Positions 1 to 8,632 of a DNA stretch of 64,000 bases are shown one piece after another (position 1 is the first letter of the stretch; the number at the start of each line of letters is the position of its first letter). Origin of the DNA: Thermogutta terrifontis (GTDB taxonomy: Bacteria; Planctomycetota; Planctomycetia; Pirellulales; Thermoguttaceae); NCBI RefSeq assembly GCF_002277955.1, contig NZ_CP018477.1, positions 2,315,206-2,379,205 of the forward strand, in the 5' to 3' direction. Position numbers and translations under genes: made by a program. The notes under the pieces are model-generated. The model was not told the DNA's origin and made no database searches. It saw nothing but the letters and a program-made list of their open reading frames with translations.

Positions 1-650
1 GCGTATCCGTCGAACCCCATCTGAACGAGCTCTTCAACGCAACGAAGTCGAAGGTCTGGTTCCAGCCCTCCCTGTACGATACCAAAGAGCCATTGATCTT
101 TACGCTGGTGAGCTTTTTGACAGCGTTCCGCCCAGCGGAGACTCCTTTCCATCGCGTCCTCGATGACCGACCTTTCGTTGGGCAGGGCGACGACGTGATC
201 GAGAACCATGGCGATATCGCTGCCCAACAACTCTTGCACTTCGATGGCGCGTTCTGGTGTCAATTCGACAAGGGAGCCGTCCAGATGCGACCGAAAAACA
301 GCTCCCCGTTCCTCGATGCGTGTGAGTTGAGCGAGGCTGAACACCTGGAATCCGCCGCTGTCTGTGAGGATGGGTTTGTGCCATCCCATGAAGCGGTGAA
401 GTCCCCCTAACGCGGCCACCGTTTCCGGTTTCGGACGCAAAAGGAGGTGGTATGTGTTCGACAAAATGATTTCCGTGCCGGTCCCTTCAACCAGATGGGG
501 CAGCAAACCCTTGATGGTTGCCTGCGTGCCGACAGGCATAAAGGCGGGCGTGTGAACAATGCCGTGGGCCGTTCGGAGAATGCCGCACCGGGCGAGTGTT
601 TGCGAATCTGTGCGGACAACTGAAAAGATCTCCCCGCCAACGGTGCTCAT
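1..650 (-). CDS. tgt: Queuine/preQ1 tRNA-guanine transglycosylase, C-terminus cut by window edge
   Basis: The product exchanges the wobble guanine of GUN-anticodon tRNAs for preQ1 (queuosine pathway) in the cytoplasm. The first 216 residues are present and in frame to base 1; the rest of the roughly 370-residue family length lies outside the window. The N-terminal region holds TPAFMPVGTQATIKG, then LSNTYHLLLRP and the substrate-pocket signature ILTDSGGFQVFSL, which carries the first conserved active-site Asp; further on are LDHVVALP and FGIVQGG. The zinc site and the second catalytic Asp are not covered. The ATG is preceded by AGGAGA at good spacing, and the next minus-strand gene begins about 160 bases upstream. 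Family assignment is secure from these motifs. Confidence 0.95.
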   Translation of the reverse strand, partial: MSTVGGEIFSVVRTDSQTLARCGILRTAHGIVHTPAFMPVGTQATIKGLLPHLVEGTGTEIILSNTYHLLLRPKPETVAALGGLHRFMGWHKPILTDSGGFQVFSLAQLTRIEERGAVFRSHLDGSLVELTPERAIEVQELLGSDIAMVLDHVVALPNERSVIEDAMERSLRWAERCQKAHQRKDQWLFGIVQGGLEPDLRLRCVEELVQMGFDGY

Positions 651-812
651 CTTCTCCTATGCCACAGTCGGCATTGCCTGGTCACGACTGCTGTCGAAAC
701 GTCCCACTGACCTTCGCACCTTACCTTACATTGTGAGTAAGCAAGGCCAACCCTGGCCACTGAGTGCCGGGATGAATCGTTGGCCGAGCATCCTGCAAAC
801 GTGCGGAAGGAA

Positions 813-2150
813 TCAATCCCCGCGAAGCTTGAGTCCTAACGCTCGCAGCTTTTCGCGAACCTCGTTGAGGCTGGTTACGCCGAAGTTCTTGCACTCCAGT
901 AATTCATCGCCGCTGTAACGGATCAGTTCTCCAACTGTATTGATTCCCAGCCGGGCGAGACACTTCCGTGCACGCACGGAAAGATTCAGCTCGGAGACCG
1001 GTTTGGCAAGGAGTGCCTGTTCCTCGGGAGGCAGGGCTTCTTCCTCTTCCCCAACGCCCTCTGCGGCAGGCGCGCCTGGACGCTCGGGGAGCAGCTGCCC
1101 GAGACGGAGCCCTTTGGATGCCAGCATCTCTTTGATTTCGGCGAGACTCGTTTCACCGAAATTCTTGCTGGCCAGGAGGTCTTGCTCGGTGCAGCGGCAC
1201 AGATCGCCCAACGTCATGATGCCCATTTTCTGGAGGCAGTTACGGCTGCGGACGGAGAGTTCAAAATCTGTGACAGGGGTGGCGAGAATCTGAGCGAGGC
1301 GATCTCGACGTCGGGTGGTATCCTCTTCGAGAACAATCTGCCCGGCCGCCTGGGCGTCTTTCAAGAACAGCCGCGCACGCTCATGCCCCGGAAAGGCCTC
1401 CAACACCCTCTGATAGCAGCGGACAGCCTTTTCGTACTGCTCCATATCCTCGTAAAGAATGCCCAGATTGATGAGCGCACCCAGGTGCGGCGGAAACCGC
1501 GATACGCATCTTTGGTAAAGTTCGAGAGCGACGTCGTCGTTGCCATGACGGTCATTTTCCCACGCCAATCCGAAAAGTGCGCCCACGTGGTTAGGATCAA
1601 TTTGAATCGCCTTTTCATAAAGCGCGGCTACTTCTTCGGCGGGAGCACCCAACGCTGCCAGCGTGGCACCACGCTGGTAGTAATACTCGGCACTTTCGGC
1701 GGCGGAACCAGAAAGCCGATCGAGGATCTCCATCGCCCCCTTGAGCTCTCCTTTCCCCCGCAGAGCCTCCACTTCCCCGAGAGCGCAATCATCCGGGTTG
1801 TAGCCAGCGATTCTTGCCGCCCGAAAACTCTCCAGTGCCTCGTCGTACCTTTGAGTAGCTAGATAACACTTTCCAAGGTAGAAATGGGCGAGCGCACCGT
1901 TATCCCCTCGTTTGAGGACGGAAATAGCGCTTTCGAAACGCCCCAGCAGATAGAGGCAACAGCCGAGTCGGACATTACTGGCCGGAGTCTCTTCGCGAAG
2001 TTCCAGTTCAGCGACTGCGTCGCGGAGTGCTCTATATTGGGAGGGGTCCTCCGCCATGGCACTGGCCAGCGCCTGAACCTCTCGTGGGCCAAACAGAGAG
2101 TTGCTGAGGACGATTTGCTTGACGTCAGTCTCCAACGCCGCTTGCGACAT
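813..2150 (-). CDS. TPR protein with two RNA polymerase alpha-CTD-like domains
   Basis: This 445-residue soluble protein has TPR-type helical repeats over about residues 50-270. Two helix-hairpin-helix modules follow that closely resemble the RNA polymerase alpha C-terminal domain, at about 286-352 and 377-445, joined by a Glu/Pro/Ala-rich linker. In module 1 the alpha-CTD equivalents of R265 and N268 (SVRSRNC) are kept, while K298 becomes Thr (FGETS). Module 2 keeps the Arg but has Lys for N268 (VRARKC). Proteins of this architecture occur in planctomycetes. A role in transcription through DNA or RNA-polymerase contacts is inference from the alpha-CTD fold. It is not RpoA, because the alpha N-terminal dimerisation domain is absent. 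It lies 140 bases downstream of tRNA-Thr on the same strand and may share its transcript. Confidence 0.85.
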   Translation of the reverse strand: MSQAALETDVKQIVLSNSLFGPREVQALASAMAEDPSQYRALRDAVAELELREETPASNVRLGCCLYLLGRFESAISVLKRGDNGALAHFYLGKCYLATQRYDEALESFRAARIAGYNPDDCALGEVEALRGKGELKGAMEILDRLSGSAAESAEYYYQRGATLAALGAPAEEVAALYEKAIQIDPNHVGALFGLAWENDRHGNDDVALELYQRCVSRFPPHLGALINLGILYEDMEQYEKAVRCYQRVLEAFPGHERARLFLKDAQAAGQIVLEEDTTRRRDRLAQILATPVTDFELSVRSRNCLQKMGIMTLGDLCRCTEQDLLASKNFGETSLAEIKEMLASKGLRLGQLLPERPGAPAAEGVGEEEEALPPEEQALLAKPVSELNLSVRARKCLARLGINTVGELIRYSGDELLECKNFGVTSLNEVREKLRALGLKLRGD

Positions 2151-2290
2151 CTTATCAGTCCTTGTTGTTGGTTCGTTGGGAGATTCCCGTCCGAAAAACC
2201 AGCCCCACCTTAGCCTGAAGGAGTGGCAATGTATGAAGCTCCGTGCCGCGATCTAAAGAGTGTGCCCCGTCACGTGGTGTCCAAAGAAAC

Positions 2291-2363
2291 AGCCAACGGG
2301 GGGACTCGAACCCCCAACACCCGCATTACGAATGCGGTGCTCTGCCGATTGAGCTACGCTGGC
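2291..2363 (-). tRNA. tRNA-Thr, anticodon CGT
   Basis: The 73-base cloverleaf is complete. The acceptor GCCAGCG pairs with CGTTGGC (one G-T wobble), the D arm is GCTC/GAGC, the anticodon stem is CCGCA/TGCGG around loop TTCGTAA, and the T arm is GGGGG-TTCGAGT-CCCCC. Anticodon CGT reads ACG (Thr). The discriminator base is T, and no CCA is encoded (GTTTC follows), so CCA must be added after transcription. Confidence 0.97.
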
Positions 2364-3093
2364 AGTTAAAACCCGGGTGCAAAACATAAACCCGCCCCGC
2401 ACGAGGGGACGCTCCCTTGAAAATTAACATACCAAAAAGAACTACTTTGGCAAGGGCGACCGCAAGTCAGTACTAAATTAGGAGGAGTCCCCTATCCCTC
2501 ATGATCGGGGCGATTTGGTACTTTTTCCACAAAGGCTGATATCCGGCTTACGGGTAACCAAGGGCGGCCGTGTGTCGGCGGATCGCCGGACTTACGGCGG
2601 GTTAAGAACAGGACGAGATGCGGTCGCTCGGCATTCCTGGGTCTGCCCGTCCTTAGAACACCTCCAATCCCTTCGGATCCTGGGCCACCCCCATTTCTTG
2701 TGAGGACCTGTAAGACGCCAGTACGCCAATGTATCGTTGGGGCAATTCGTCCATTGCCCCTGCCTTAGATAAACAAGGGCCGAACCAGCAAATGGGGGCC
2801 AGGGGGCGAAATGGATTGTCCACCGACGGAATTTCGACGTGACAATCACGTACCTCCGGACTGTATTCCGCTTGTTTTCATGACCTTGCGAAGGTCGACG
2901 CCCCTTTCCAATCGTCTAAAAATGGCGATGGCTCAATCCCAACGGCTTTGCTAGCACCGCGAGTTTTTCGCTATCATGGATGGACGGGTAGGTGAGCTGA
3001 GATGCGGCCGACTTTCGCCAGAGATTATCCTCGGCAGAGATGCCATGATTTCACAACATGCGCGTCGTGTGCCGGATCGGAGGGGACCCATCC
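2364..3093. other. Gene-free stretch between tRNA-Thr and the CpaF-like gene
   Basis: No reading frame here has a credible start, ribosome site or protein-like composition. Apart from the possible tRNA promoter, the only structure I see is a perfect 8-bp inverted repeat, GGGGCAAT around TCGTCC, at 2739-2760. It has no following T-run and so is not a typical terminator. Confidence 0.5.
2426..2453 (-). promoter_or_regulatory. Possible promoter for tRNA-Thr
   Basis: On the minus strand TTGCCA (-35, 5 of 6 to consensus) is followed after 16 bases by TATGTT (-10, 4 of 6). Transcription would begin some 55-60 bases before the tRNA 5' end. Only the sequence match supports it. Confidence 0.35.
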
Positions 3094-4212
3094 ATGTCGC
3101 GGGAAGCCATATTTGAAGCCAGCACCCGATATTTTCTGTCGCCCATTTTGCCTTATTTACTGGACGACAGCGTGACCGAGATTATGGTCAACGGGCCATA
3201 CGAGGTTTATATCGAGCGCGGCGGCAAACTGGAAAAAACGGATGCGCGATTCCCCAGTGAAGACGCCCTTATTTCTGCAATCAACAATGTGGCCCAGTGG
3301 GTTGGTCGAGAAATTAACGAGGAGCACCCGGTTCTGGACGCCCGCCTCCCCGATGGCTCGCGCGTCCACGCTATTCTTCCGCCAACCTCCCGGATTGGAC
3401 CTTGCCTGACGATTCGTAAATTTACCCGGGAAGCGATGACCCTGGAGGATTTGGTTCGACTCAATTCTCTATCCGAGATCGCCAAGGAGTTTTTGGAAAT
3501 CTGTGTGAAGTTGCGGAAAAATATACTCATTTCTGGGGGGACCGGTACTGGGAAGACGGTTCTGCTCGGAGCGTTATCGCGTGCAATTCCGCCGGAAGAA
3601 AGGATCGTCGTCATCGAGGATACTTCCGAACTGCGTCTCGTTCAGCCACACACGATTTATCTCGAGGCCAGGCACGGCGGCCGTGATGGACGCGGTGGTC
3701 TGACGATCCGCCATCTGTTCAGCAATTCGCTTCGTATGCGCCCGGATCGGGTGATTGTGGGAGAGGTGCGCGGTGGCGAGGCGCTGGACATGATTCAAGC
3801 CATGCTCAGCGGCCATTCAGGCAGTCTTTCCACGATTCATGCGAGTTCTCCGCGGGATGCCCTCATTCGATTGGAGACGCTCTCGCTGATGTCCGATGTA
3901 GAAATTCCCGTGTACGTCGCGCGGGCGCAAGTGGCGTCAGCAATTCACATCGTCATCCAGATTGCCCGATTCACCGAAGATGGATCACGGAAGATCACCC
4001 AGGTAAGTGAGGTGGCCGGTTTAGACAATGATGGCCGATATATTCTCCGGGATCTTTTTGTTTCCCGGCTGGTGGGCCGCTCTCCGCAGGGGAAACTGGT
4101 AGCGGACCTGGCGTTCACCGGCGTAAAGCCCACTTTTGCGGATGCACCGAAGAATACAGGTATGGAGCATTTGGTACAGCATTCGGCGCCACTCTGGGAT
4201 CTGGCATCGTGA
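3094..4212 (+). CDS. CpaF/TadA-family secretion ATPase (VirB11-like)
   Basis: This is a cytoplasmic hexameric ATPase of the type II/IV secretion superfamily, which powers Tad/Flp pili or related machines. An N-terminal domain (about 1-120) is followed by the ATPase core. The core has Walker A GGTGTGKT, the Asp-box region VIEDTSELR, Walker B-like RVIVGEVRGGEA and the His-box-like GSLSTIHASS. The length of 372 residues is normal for stand-alone CpaF. I chose ATG 3094 because GGAGGGG lies 8 bases before it; an upstream in-frame ATG at 3058 has no ribosome site. No tadB/tadC, prepilin, secretin or CpaE gene is nearby, so the partner machine must be encoded elsewhere and the exact system is unknown. 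Confidence 0.88.
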   Translation: MSREAIFEASTRYFLSPILPYLLDDSVTEIMVNGPYEVYIERGGKLEKTDARFPSEDALISAINNVAQWVGREINEEHPVLDARLPDGSRVHAILPPTSRIGPCLTIRKFTREAMTLEDLVRLNSLSEIAKEFLEICVKLRKNILISGGTGTGKTVLLGALSRAIPPEERIVVIEDTSELRLVQPHTIYLEARHGGRDGRGGLTIRHLFSNSLRMRPDRVIVGEVRGGEALDMIQAMLSGHSGSLSTIHASSPRDALIRLETLSLMSDVEIPVYVARAQVASAIHIVIQIARFTEDGSRKITQVSEVAGLDNDGRYILRDLFVSRLVGRSPQGKLVADLAFTGVKPTFADAPKNTGMEHLVQHSAPLWDLAS

Positions 4213-4546
4213 GCATTTGTGGGATGCGTCAACCTGGGAAATTGTGAGGGACCATTCCAATTTGTGCCCGCTGGTGATAAGTACCTTTGACCGGAATTTC
4301 CTGCACGACCGATTGATTTTAACTCGGGCGAAAGTGACAGGAAGTGGGCTCATGGCCATGGAAGGGGCCAATCGAAATCGGCCGGGCCAGTTCTGAAGTG
4401 TGGCGGAGACAGGAAGTCATCCCGACACTGTTTCTCAAAGTTTTCGGCCTTTGGCAAAGATGAATTCAGGCGAATAGAGGTGGGCACTCGAACCGACCGG
4501 TACCTAACATGGATCACGAGACAAAGGGTATCAGGGATAGCCTCTG
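4213..4546. other. Gene-free stretch after the CpaF-like gene
   Basis: I see no credible gene, RNA or terminator here. It presumably carries the promoter of the following oxidoreductase-like gene, but I cannot point to clear -35/-10 elements. Confidence 0.4.
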
Positions 4547-5560
4547 ATGAAGCTGCGACTAGGAGTCATTGGATTGGGGGAAGGCTGGGAACGCCGCTAT
4601 TTGCCCGCTCTCCGTGTGCTCAGTGATCGTTTTAACCTCGTAGCTGTCTTCGAGTCGGTCTCCCAGCGGGCACGGATGGCAGCGCGGGAATCGAGCCTTG
4701 CTGTTCACGACAGTTTTTGGACACTCTGCCGGCGAAATGACGTGGACGCCGTTCTTGTGCTTAATCCCCGCTGGCTGGGGCCATTGCCGGTATTGGCGGC
4801 CTGTGAGTTTGGAAAGGCCGTGTATTTAGGGGCTTCTGTCCTCTTGACACTCGAAGAGGTTACCGAATTGCGGGAGGCCGTGTTTCGATCGGGGGTGGCT
4901 TTCATGGTGGAGTTCTACCGCCGGTATGCTCCCGCCACAATCCGCCTCAAGGAATTGATCGCGACGCGGTTGGGACCTCCACGACTTCTGTTTTGCCACC
5001 GGCGCCTGTCTCATTATCTCAAAGCAAACGGCACATCGGGGCCTCAACCAGTGGACCCCATCCGGCTCGATCTCGTCGAGCTTGTGGATTGGTGCCGGTT
5101 CGTCGTGGGCGAACAGGCTACGAGCGTGATGGGGGTTTTACATCATTGCCCGGAGAAAGGAGAACTCGACTATTTAATGCTCAACCTTGATTTCAGTCCT
5201 CCGGGGCAACTCGGAAGGGGCCCAACGGCGCAGATTAGCTGCGGCCGCTACATCCCTCCGCACTGGCATGAAGCCGTGAGCTACCGTCCACTGGCGGAGC
5301 TGCAGGTAGTCTGTGAACGTGGTGTGGCGTTCGTTGATCTTCCGACAACCCTTGTTTGGTTCGATGAAGCCGGCCGCCATCAGGAACTCCTCGATCATGA
5401 ACGCCCGATCGAAGAGCGCTTGCTCCTTCATTTTTATCGAGCGGCGACCAGCCTGGTACAGCGTGCCAGCGACATCGACGACTTGCGTTTCGTGCTGAGC
5501 ACCATTCACAAGGCCGAGGAAAGTGCTGCAGCAGGGCGTCGAATCTCGCTTGACGGCTGA
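4547..5560 (+). CDS. Degenerate Gfo/Idh/MocA-family oxidoreductase-like protein
   Basis: The 337-residue protein begins with a Rossmann nucleotide-binding motif (GVIGLGEGWERRYLPAL) and follows the Gfo/Idh/MocA fold in outline. The family's EKP motif, whose Lys contributes to catalysis, is missing: the equivalent stretch reads KAVYLGASVLLTLEEV. The C-terminal half has the usual alpha/beta shape, but the conserved HxxD/HxxH-type pair is not evident. It carries no signal peptide, so it is probably cytoplasmic. It may bind NAD(P) without being a classical sugar dehydrogenase. The start has a weak AGGGA ribosome site. No operon partner is apparent. Confidence 0.7.
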   Translation: MKLRLGVIGLGEGWERRYLPALRVLSDRFNLVAVFESVSQRARMAARESSLAVHDSFWTLCRRNDVDAVLVLNPRWLGPLPVLAACEFGKAVYLGASVLLTLEEVTELREAVFRSGVAFMVEFYRRYAPATIRLKELIATRLGPPRLLFCHRRLSHYLKANGTSGPQPVDPIRLDLVELVDWCRFVVGEQATSVMGVLHHCPEKGELDYLMLNLDFSPPGQLGRGPTAQISCGRYIPPHWHEAVSYRPLAELQVVCERGVAFVDLPTTLVWFDEAGRHQELLDHERPIEERLLLHFYRAATSLVQRASDIDDLRFVLSTIHKAEESAAAGRRISLDG

Positions 5561-5900
5561 ATTGTTCTAATCTGCTTTCGCACCTGTCTTTCTGATCTCG
5601 CTGAGATCGCAAGTTCATCATTTCAGACTCCAACCGCGGAGATGGAATGCGGGTTCCACGCCTGAGCCAGAGCTTCGATGCGGCAGGGCCAATGTGCGTG
5701 GAGCACTTCGGAAAGGTGAAATGAAAGCAGTGTTCAGCTATAGTAGAAGATGCTTGGCATGCTGGCACAACAGTGGGTTCGAGCCTCTGCTCCGTCGTTT
5801 TTCTGCGCCACGGCAAGGCTGCCAGGATCCAGCACATGAAGTTCGGGCAAGACGTTGAATGGGGTGAGGCTCACATGTTTGAGGGAGGTCGGCTGCGCGA
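5561..5900. other. Gene-free stretch
   Basis: I find no credible reading frame, RNA gene or strong hairpin here. It separates two + strand genes and probably holds the promoter of the second. Confidence 0.4.
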
Positions 5901-7463
5901 ATGAACTGGCTTTCCGCTGCTTATCGCCTTTTCAGTGTGATGGATGCCCTTTACCTGGCGGGAAATTTTCTTTATCGCCGGAGTCTCCGCTATACGTTGG
6001 CCACGGCAGTGGTATCGTTGCTGGGATATCTCGGTAACTTCATACCTGGAGTTCGTACTTATGATGCTCAGGTGGCCATTTTTATGCCACTTTGCGTAGG
6101 GGGAGGTATGCTCACCGGGGGCCTGCTCCTCAAGCTACTGCCCAGCCTCTTCAAATCCCGGCTTCTCAACGTGGCCCAAGCGGCTGATCTGGACCTGATG
6201 GAAAACTACCGGAAATGGAACCAGGACAAACACCTGGAGGCTCTCTGGGATCGTGTGTATCGCTTTGAGTGGGAATTAGGGACGGCGTTGGTTCGGCTTC
6301 GTTCTCATGCCGAGGAATGCCCTCCCGAGCTGTGCAGTGATGAAGGTTTGCCGGACGACCCGATGGAACGGGGAAGAATCAAATTTTTGCGGTGGGGGAG
6401 GTTTGCGCTCGCGCGGCCACAACCGGAGCCGCGACAGCGTTACTATTTGGGCATTGATCTCCGCTTCCTCGAGGACTGGTACAATGGGGGCTACTTTGAT
6501 CCCAACGATGTCAAGCTTTATGAGCAGCAATCGGCTGCACTCCCAATTGAAAGGGTACGCGATCTGGCAGGTTATCATCTTTGGGATGTGCTCGCCGACC
6601 TGCCAATGAAAATCTCTTCCAAAATCTGGTTTCGGCTGATCACTCGGGCGGTTGCCATGCGGGTAGGGGAAGCGGTGATTTGCCTTAACCGTACCTTCCG
6701 CACCGATTATTTCAATGCCCAGGCCCTTCTCTGGCCGGAGGAGGCGGACGAGCCCTGGGTCACGGAGATGGGAACGAATGCCCGGGAAACACTCCTGCGC
6801 GAGCGGGCCAGGCTGCTCAACCGGGTTTTTGGGTCGCTCGAAGAAGGACGACGCATGCTCGACCATTTTTTGGTGCCCCTGTTTTGGGCGGCTACCGATC
6901 TTCGGGCACGATTTGATCCGGAATATGTTGATGGCAGCCTGGGATACGACGTCTGGAGCGACCTCAAATGGGCGGGGTTTGGAAATTTTCGACCGATGCG
7001 ATTCGTCCGCCTGATGCAGCGGGCAGCGCGCGATAGAAAACAACTCATGGACTGCCTCGAATCTGGTGAATTCTCGGAGCTGGACCCGAATCCTTTGACA
7101 AAAGAAGGCCGGGAGGCATTTCGCGCCGTTCGCATTGCACTTCATGTCAACTGGCAGGGTTTGCGGAACAAACTTGCCCGCTGGCACCGCGCGGGAGAAC
7201 GGCATGCTCGTTATCATGAGGACCTCTACACTGTGTTTAAACAGGCAATTTCCTGCCGATCTCAATTCACCACTTACCTGGTGGCCCTGCGAACACACCA
7301 CGAACTTTGCCGACTTCATCGCATCACGTATCAAGAACTGTTGGAGGACCTTTTTGAAACCTGCTCTGAAGTTGCCCCGTGGGGGGCGAAATCCATCGAA
7401 TTGGCATCAAATGAAAGGAATCGATACTGCGCAGAGGTCGCAGAAAAAGAAGTCCGCCTGTGA
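5901..7463 (+). CDS. Membrane-anchored protein of unknown function, 520 residues
   Basis: I do not recognise a family. Two hydrophobic segments near the N-terminus (about 26-48 and 53-78) probably form a membrane hairpin. About 440 largely helical, charged residues follow, rich in Trp, Arg and Leu, with several short aromatic clusters such as FLEDWYNGGYFDP and YDVWSDLKWAGFGNF. No nucleotide-binding loop, zinc motif or protease signature is visible. GGGAGG stands 12 bases before the ATG, which follows a gene-free stretch, so the gene is probably transcribed alone. Codon use resembles its neighbours and the frame is intact. It could be a planctomycete-specific family. Confidence 0.8.
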   Translation: MNWLSAAYRLFSVMDALYLAGNFLYRRSLRYTLATAVVSLLGYLGNFIPGVRTYDAQVAIFMPLCVGGGMLTGGLLLKLLPSLFKSRLLNVAQAADLDLMENYRKWNQDKHLEALWDRVYRFEWELGTALVRLRSHAEECPPELCSDEGLPDDPMERGRIKFLRWGRFALARPQPEPRQRYYLGIDLRFLEDWYNGGYFDPNDVKLYEQQSAALPIERVRDLAGYHLWDVLADLPMKISSKIWFRLITRAVAMRVGEAVICLNRTFRTDYFNAQALLWPEEADEPWVTEMGTNARETLLRERARLLNRVFGSLEEGRRMLDHFLVPLFWAATDLRARFDPEYVDGSLGYDVWSDLKWAGFGNFRPMRFVRLMQRAARDRKQLMDCLESGEFSELDPNPLTKEGREAFRAVRIALHVNWQGLRNKLARWHRAGERHARYHEDLYTVFKQAISCRSQFTTYLVALRTHHELCRLHRITYQELLEDLFETCSEVAPWGAKSIELASNERNRYCAEVAEKEVRL

Positions 7464-7664
7464 TCAGCGGCTGGCAGAACAAGGCTTATAGTACCGTCGG
7501 CGAATTTGCCGATCGGTCTTGCCAGTCGCATGACGACTCCGGAAAGTGCGGAGGGACGCATACTCCGGGGCCAGCGATACCCGTCGAGCGGCCGGGTGTT
7601 ATCATGATAGGCAGAGAGTTGGCAAAGGTGTGAATTATTTTTCCGGGAGACGGAGTGGGCTGCG

Positions 7665-8624
7665 ATGGAACCTAAAGGAAGTTCGGGAGCGGTCCGGTGT
7701 CCCCAGTGTGGCAAACTTTCGCGGCTCCCGGCCGGGATTTCGGTGACGCGGGTCCGGTGCCCACACTGCCATGCGGTTTGGCAACTTGCCCCCCGAGGCG
7801 AACCGAGCCCGGCTCCCAATCTCGGATCACAAGCAGGCGGAATCCCCGACAGCAGCATTGCCACCGGGGCGCCAGGCACCGACGGCCCAGACTTTGGGCA
7901 ACAACCTTTGCATCTTGCAAGCAGAGGACCTTTCGCCGAGGACAAACATACCAAAGCACCGCCGCATATTTGGTGGTTTGTTTTGGGAGGCCTCTTCGTA
8001 TTCGCGTTGGTGGTCATCGTTGGGCTGGTGATCGCGGTTGTTTTTCTGGCATGGCAGCGTCCTGCACCGGCTCCACAGCCGGTTGCGCCTCCGCAGCAAG
8101 TTGTGGCACCCCCTCAACCGCCTCCGCAACCTCAGATGGATCAAGATTTGGTCCGAAGGGGAGAAGCCACAGCCGCGTATTTGCAAGGATTGCTCGACGC
8201 CACGGGAAAAGCTCTTGTTGGTTCCGACCTCGCCTCGATCCTCATTGGGGGCGCCGGAATTCAAAACCCGGGCGAGAAGTTGGCGGCATGGGAGCGGGAG
8301 GTGGCTTCCCTTAACCCACAGGACGTAGACCCGCTTGCGATCGAATTCAAAGAAGAATTTGCTCAGAAATTCCGCAACTTGATGCGTGCGTTAGAGGCTG
8401 GTCCGAAGCTGGCTTTCGACATCGCCAGTGCCCCGCCTGACAAAATGCTTGATCAGGCGGCCGGCCAGCTCACGCCACTTGCATTCATTGCGCCTCTTCA
8501 GGACTTTATCAACTTCGTGAATACCCGCGGGGCCGAGGTCAAGGCGGAACTGGAAAAACGCTACAATCGGGAGATGCCGGTCCTCAGAATTCCCAGCTTG
8601 GGGGGAGGATCACAAGTTCCCTGA
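7665..8624 (+). CDS. Zinc-ribbon (MJ0042-type) single-pass membrane protein
   Basis: An N-terminal zinc ribbon with two CxxC pairs (CPQC and CPHC, residues 12-36) resembles the MJ0042/YfiM-type finger common in planctomycetes. A Pro-rich spacer follows, then one strong transmembrane segment at about 105-132, a second Pro/Gln-rich linker and a C-terminal helical domain of about 160 residues with no recognised motif. The ribbon should face the cytoplasm and the C-terminal domain the periplasm, which is inference from topology. It converges on the GT39 gene with an 8-base gap and no visible terminator. Function unknown. Confidence 0.8.
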   Translation: MEPKGSSGAVRCPQCGKLSRLPAGISVTRVRCPHCHAVWQLAPRGEPSPAPNLGSQAGGIPDSSIATGAPGTDGPDFGQQPLHLASRGPFAEDKHTKAPPHIWWFVLGGLFVFALVVIVGLVIAVVFLAWQRPAPAPQPVAPPQQVVAPPQPPPQPQMDQDLVRRGEATAAYLQGLLDATGKALVGSDLASILIGGAGIQNPGEKLAAWEREVASLNPQDVDPLAIEFKEEFAQKFRNLMRALEAGPKLAFDIASAPPDKMLDQAAGQLTPLAFIAPLQDFINFVNTRGAEVKAELEKRYNREMPVLRIPSLGGGSQVP

Positions 8625-8632
8625 CATGCTTC

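Noticed and set aside
2739-2760. 8-bp perfect hairpin GGGGCAAT/ATTGCCCC
   Set aside because: Not followed by T-run on either strand, so not called as a terminator.
2592-2849. An 85-codon frame in the gap after the tRNA
   Set aside because: No ribosome site and a composition unlike protein; stop-poor by chance.
6276-7334. A 352-codon open frame on the minus strand
   Set aside because: It is antisense to the 520-residue membrane protein, has no ribosome site and reads as low-complexity, protein-unlike sequence.
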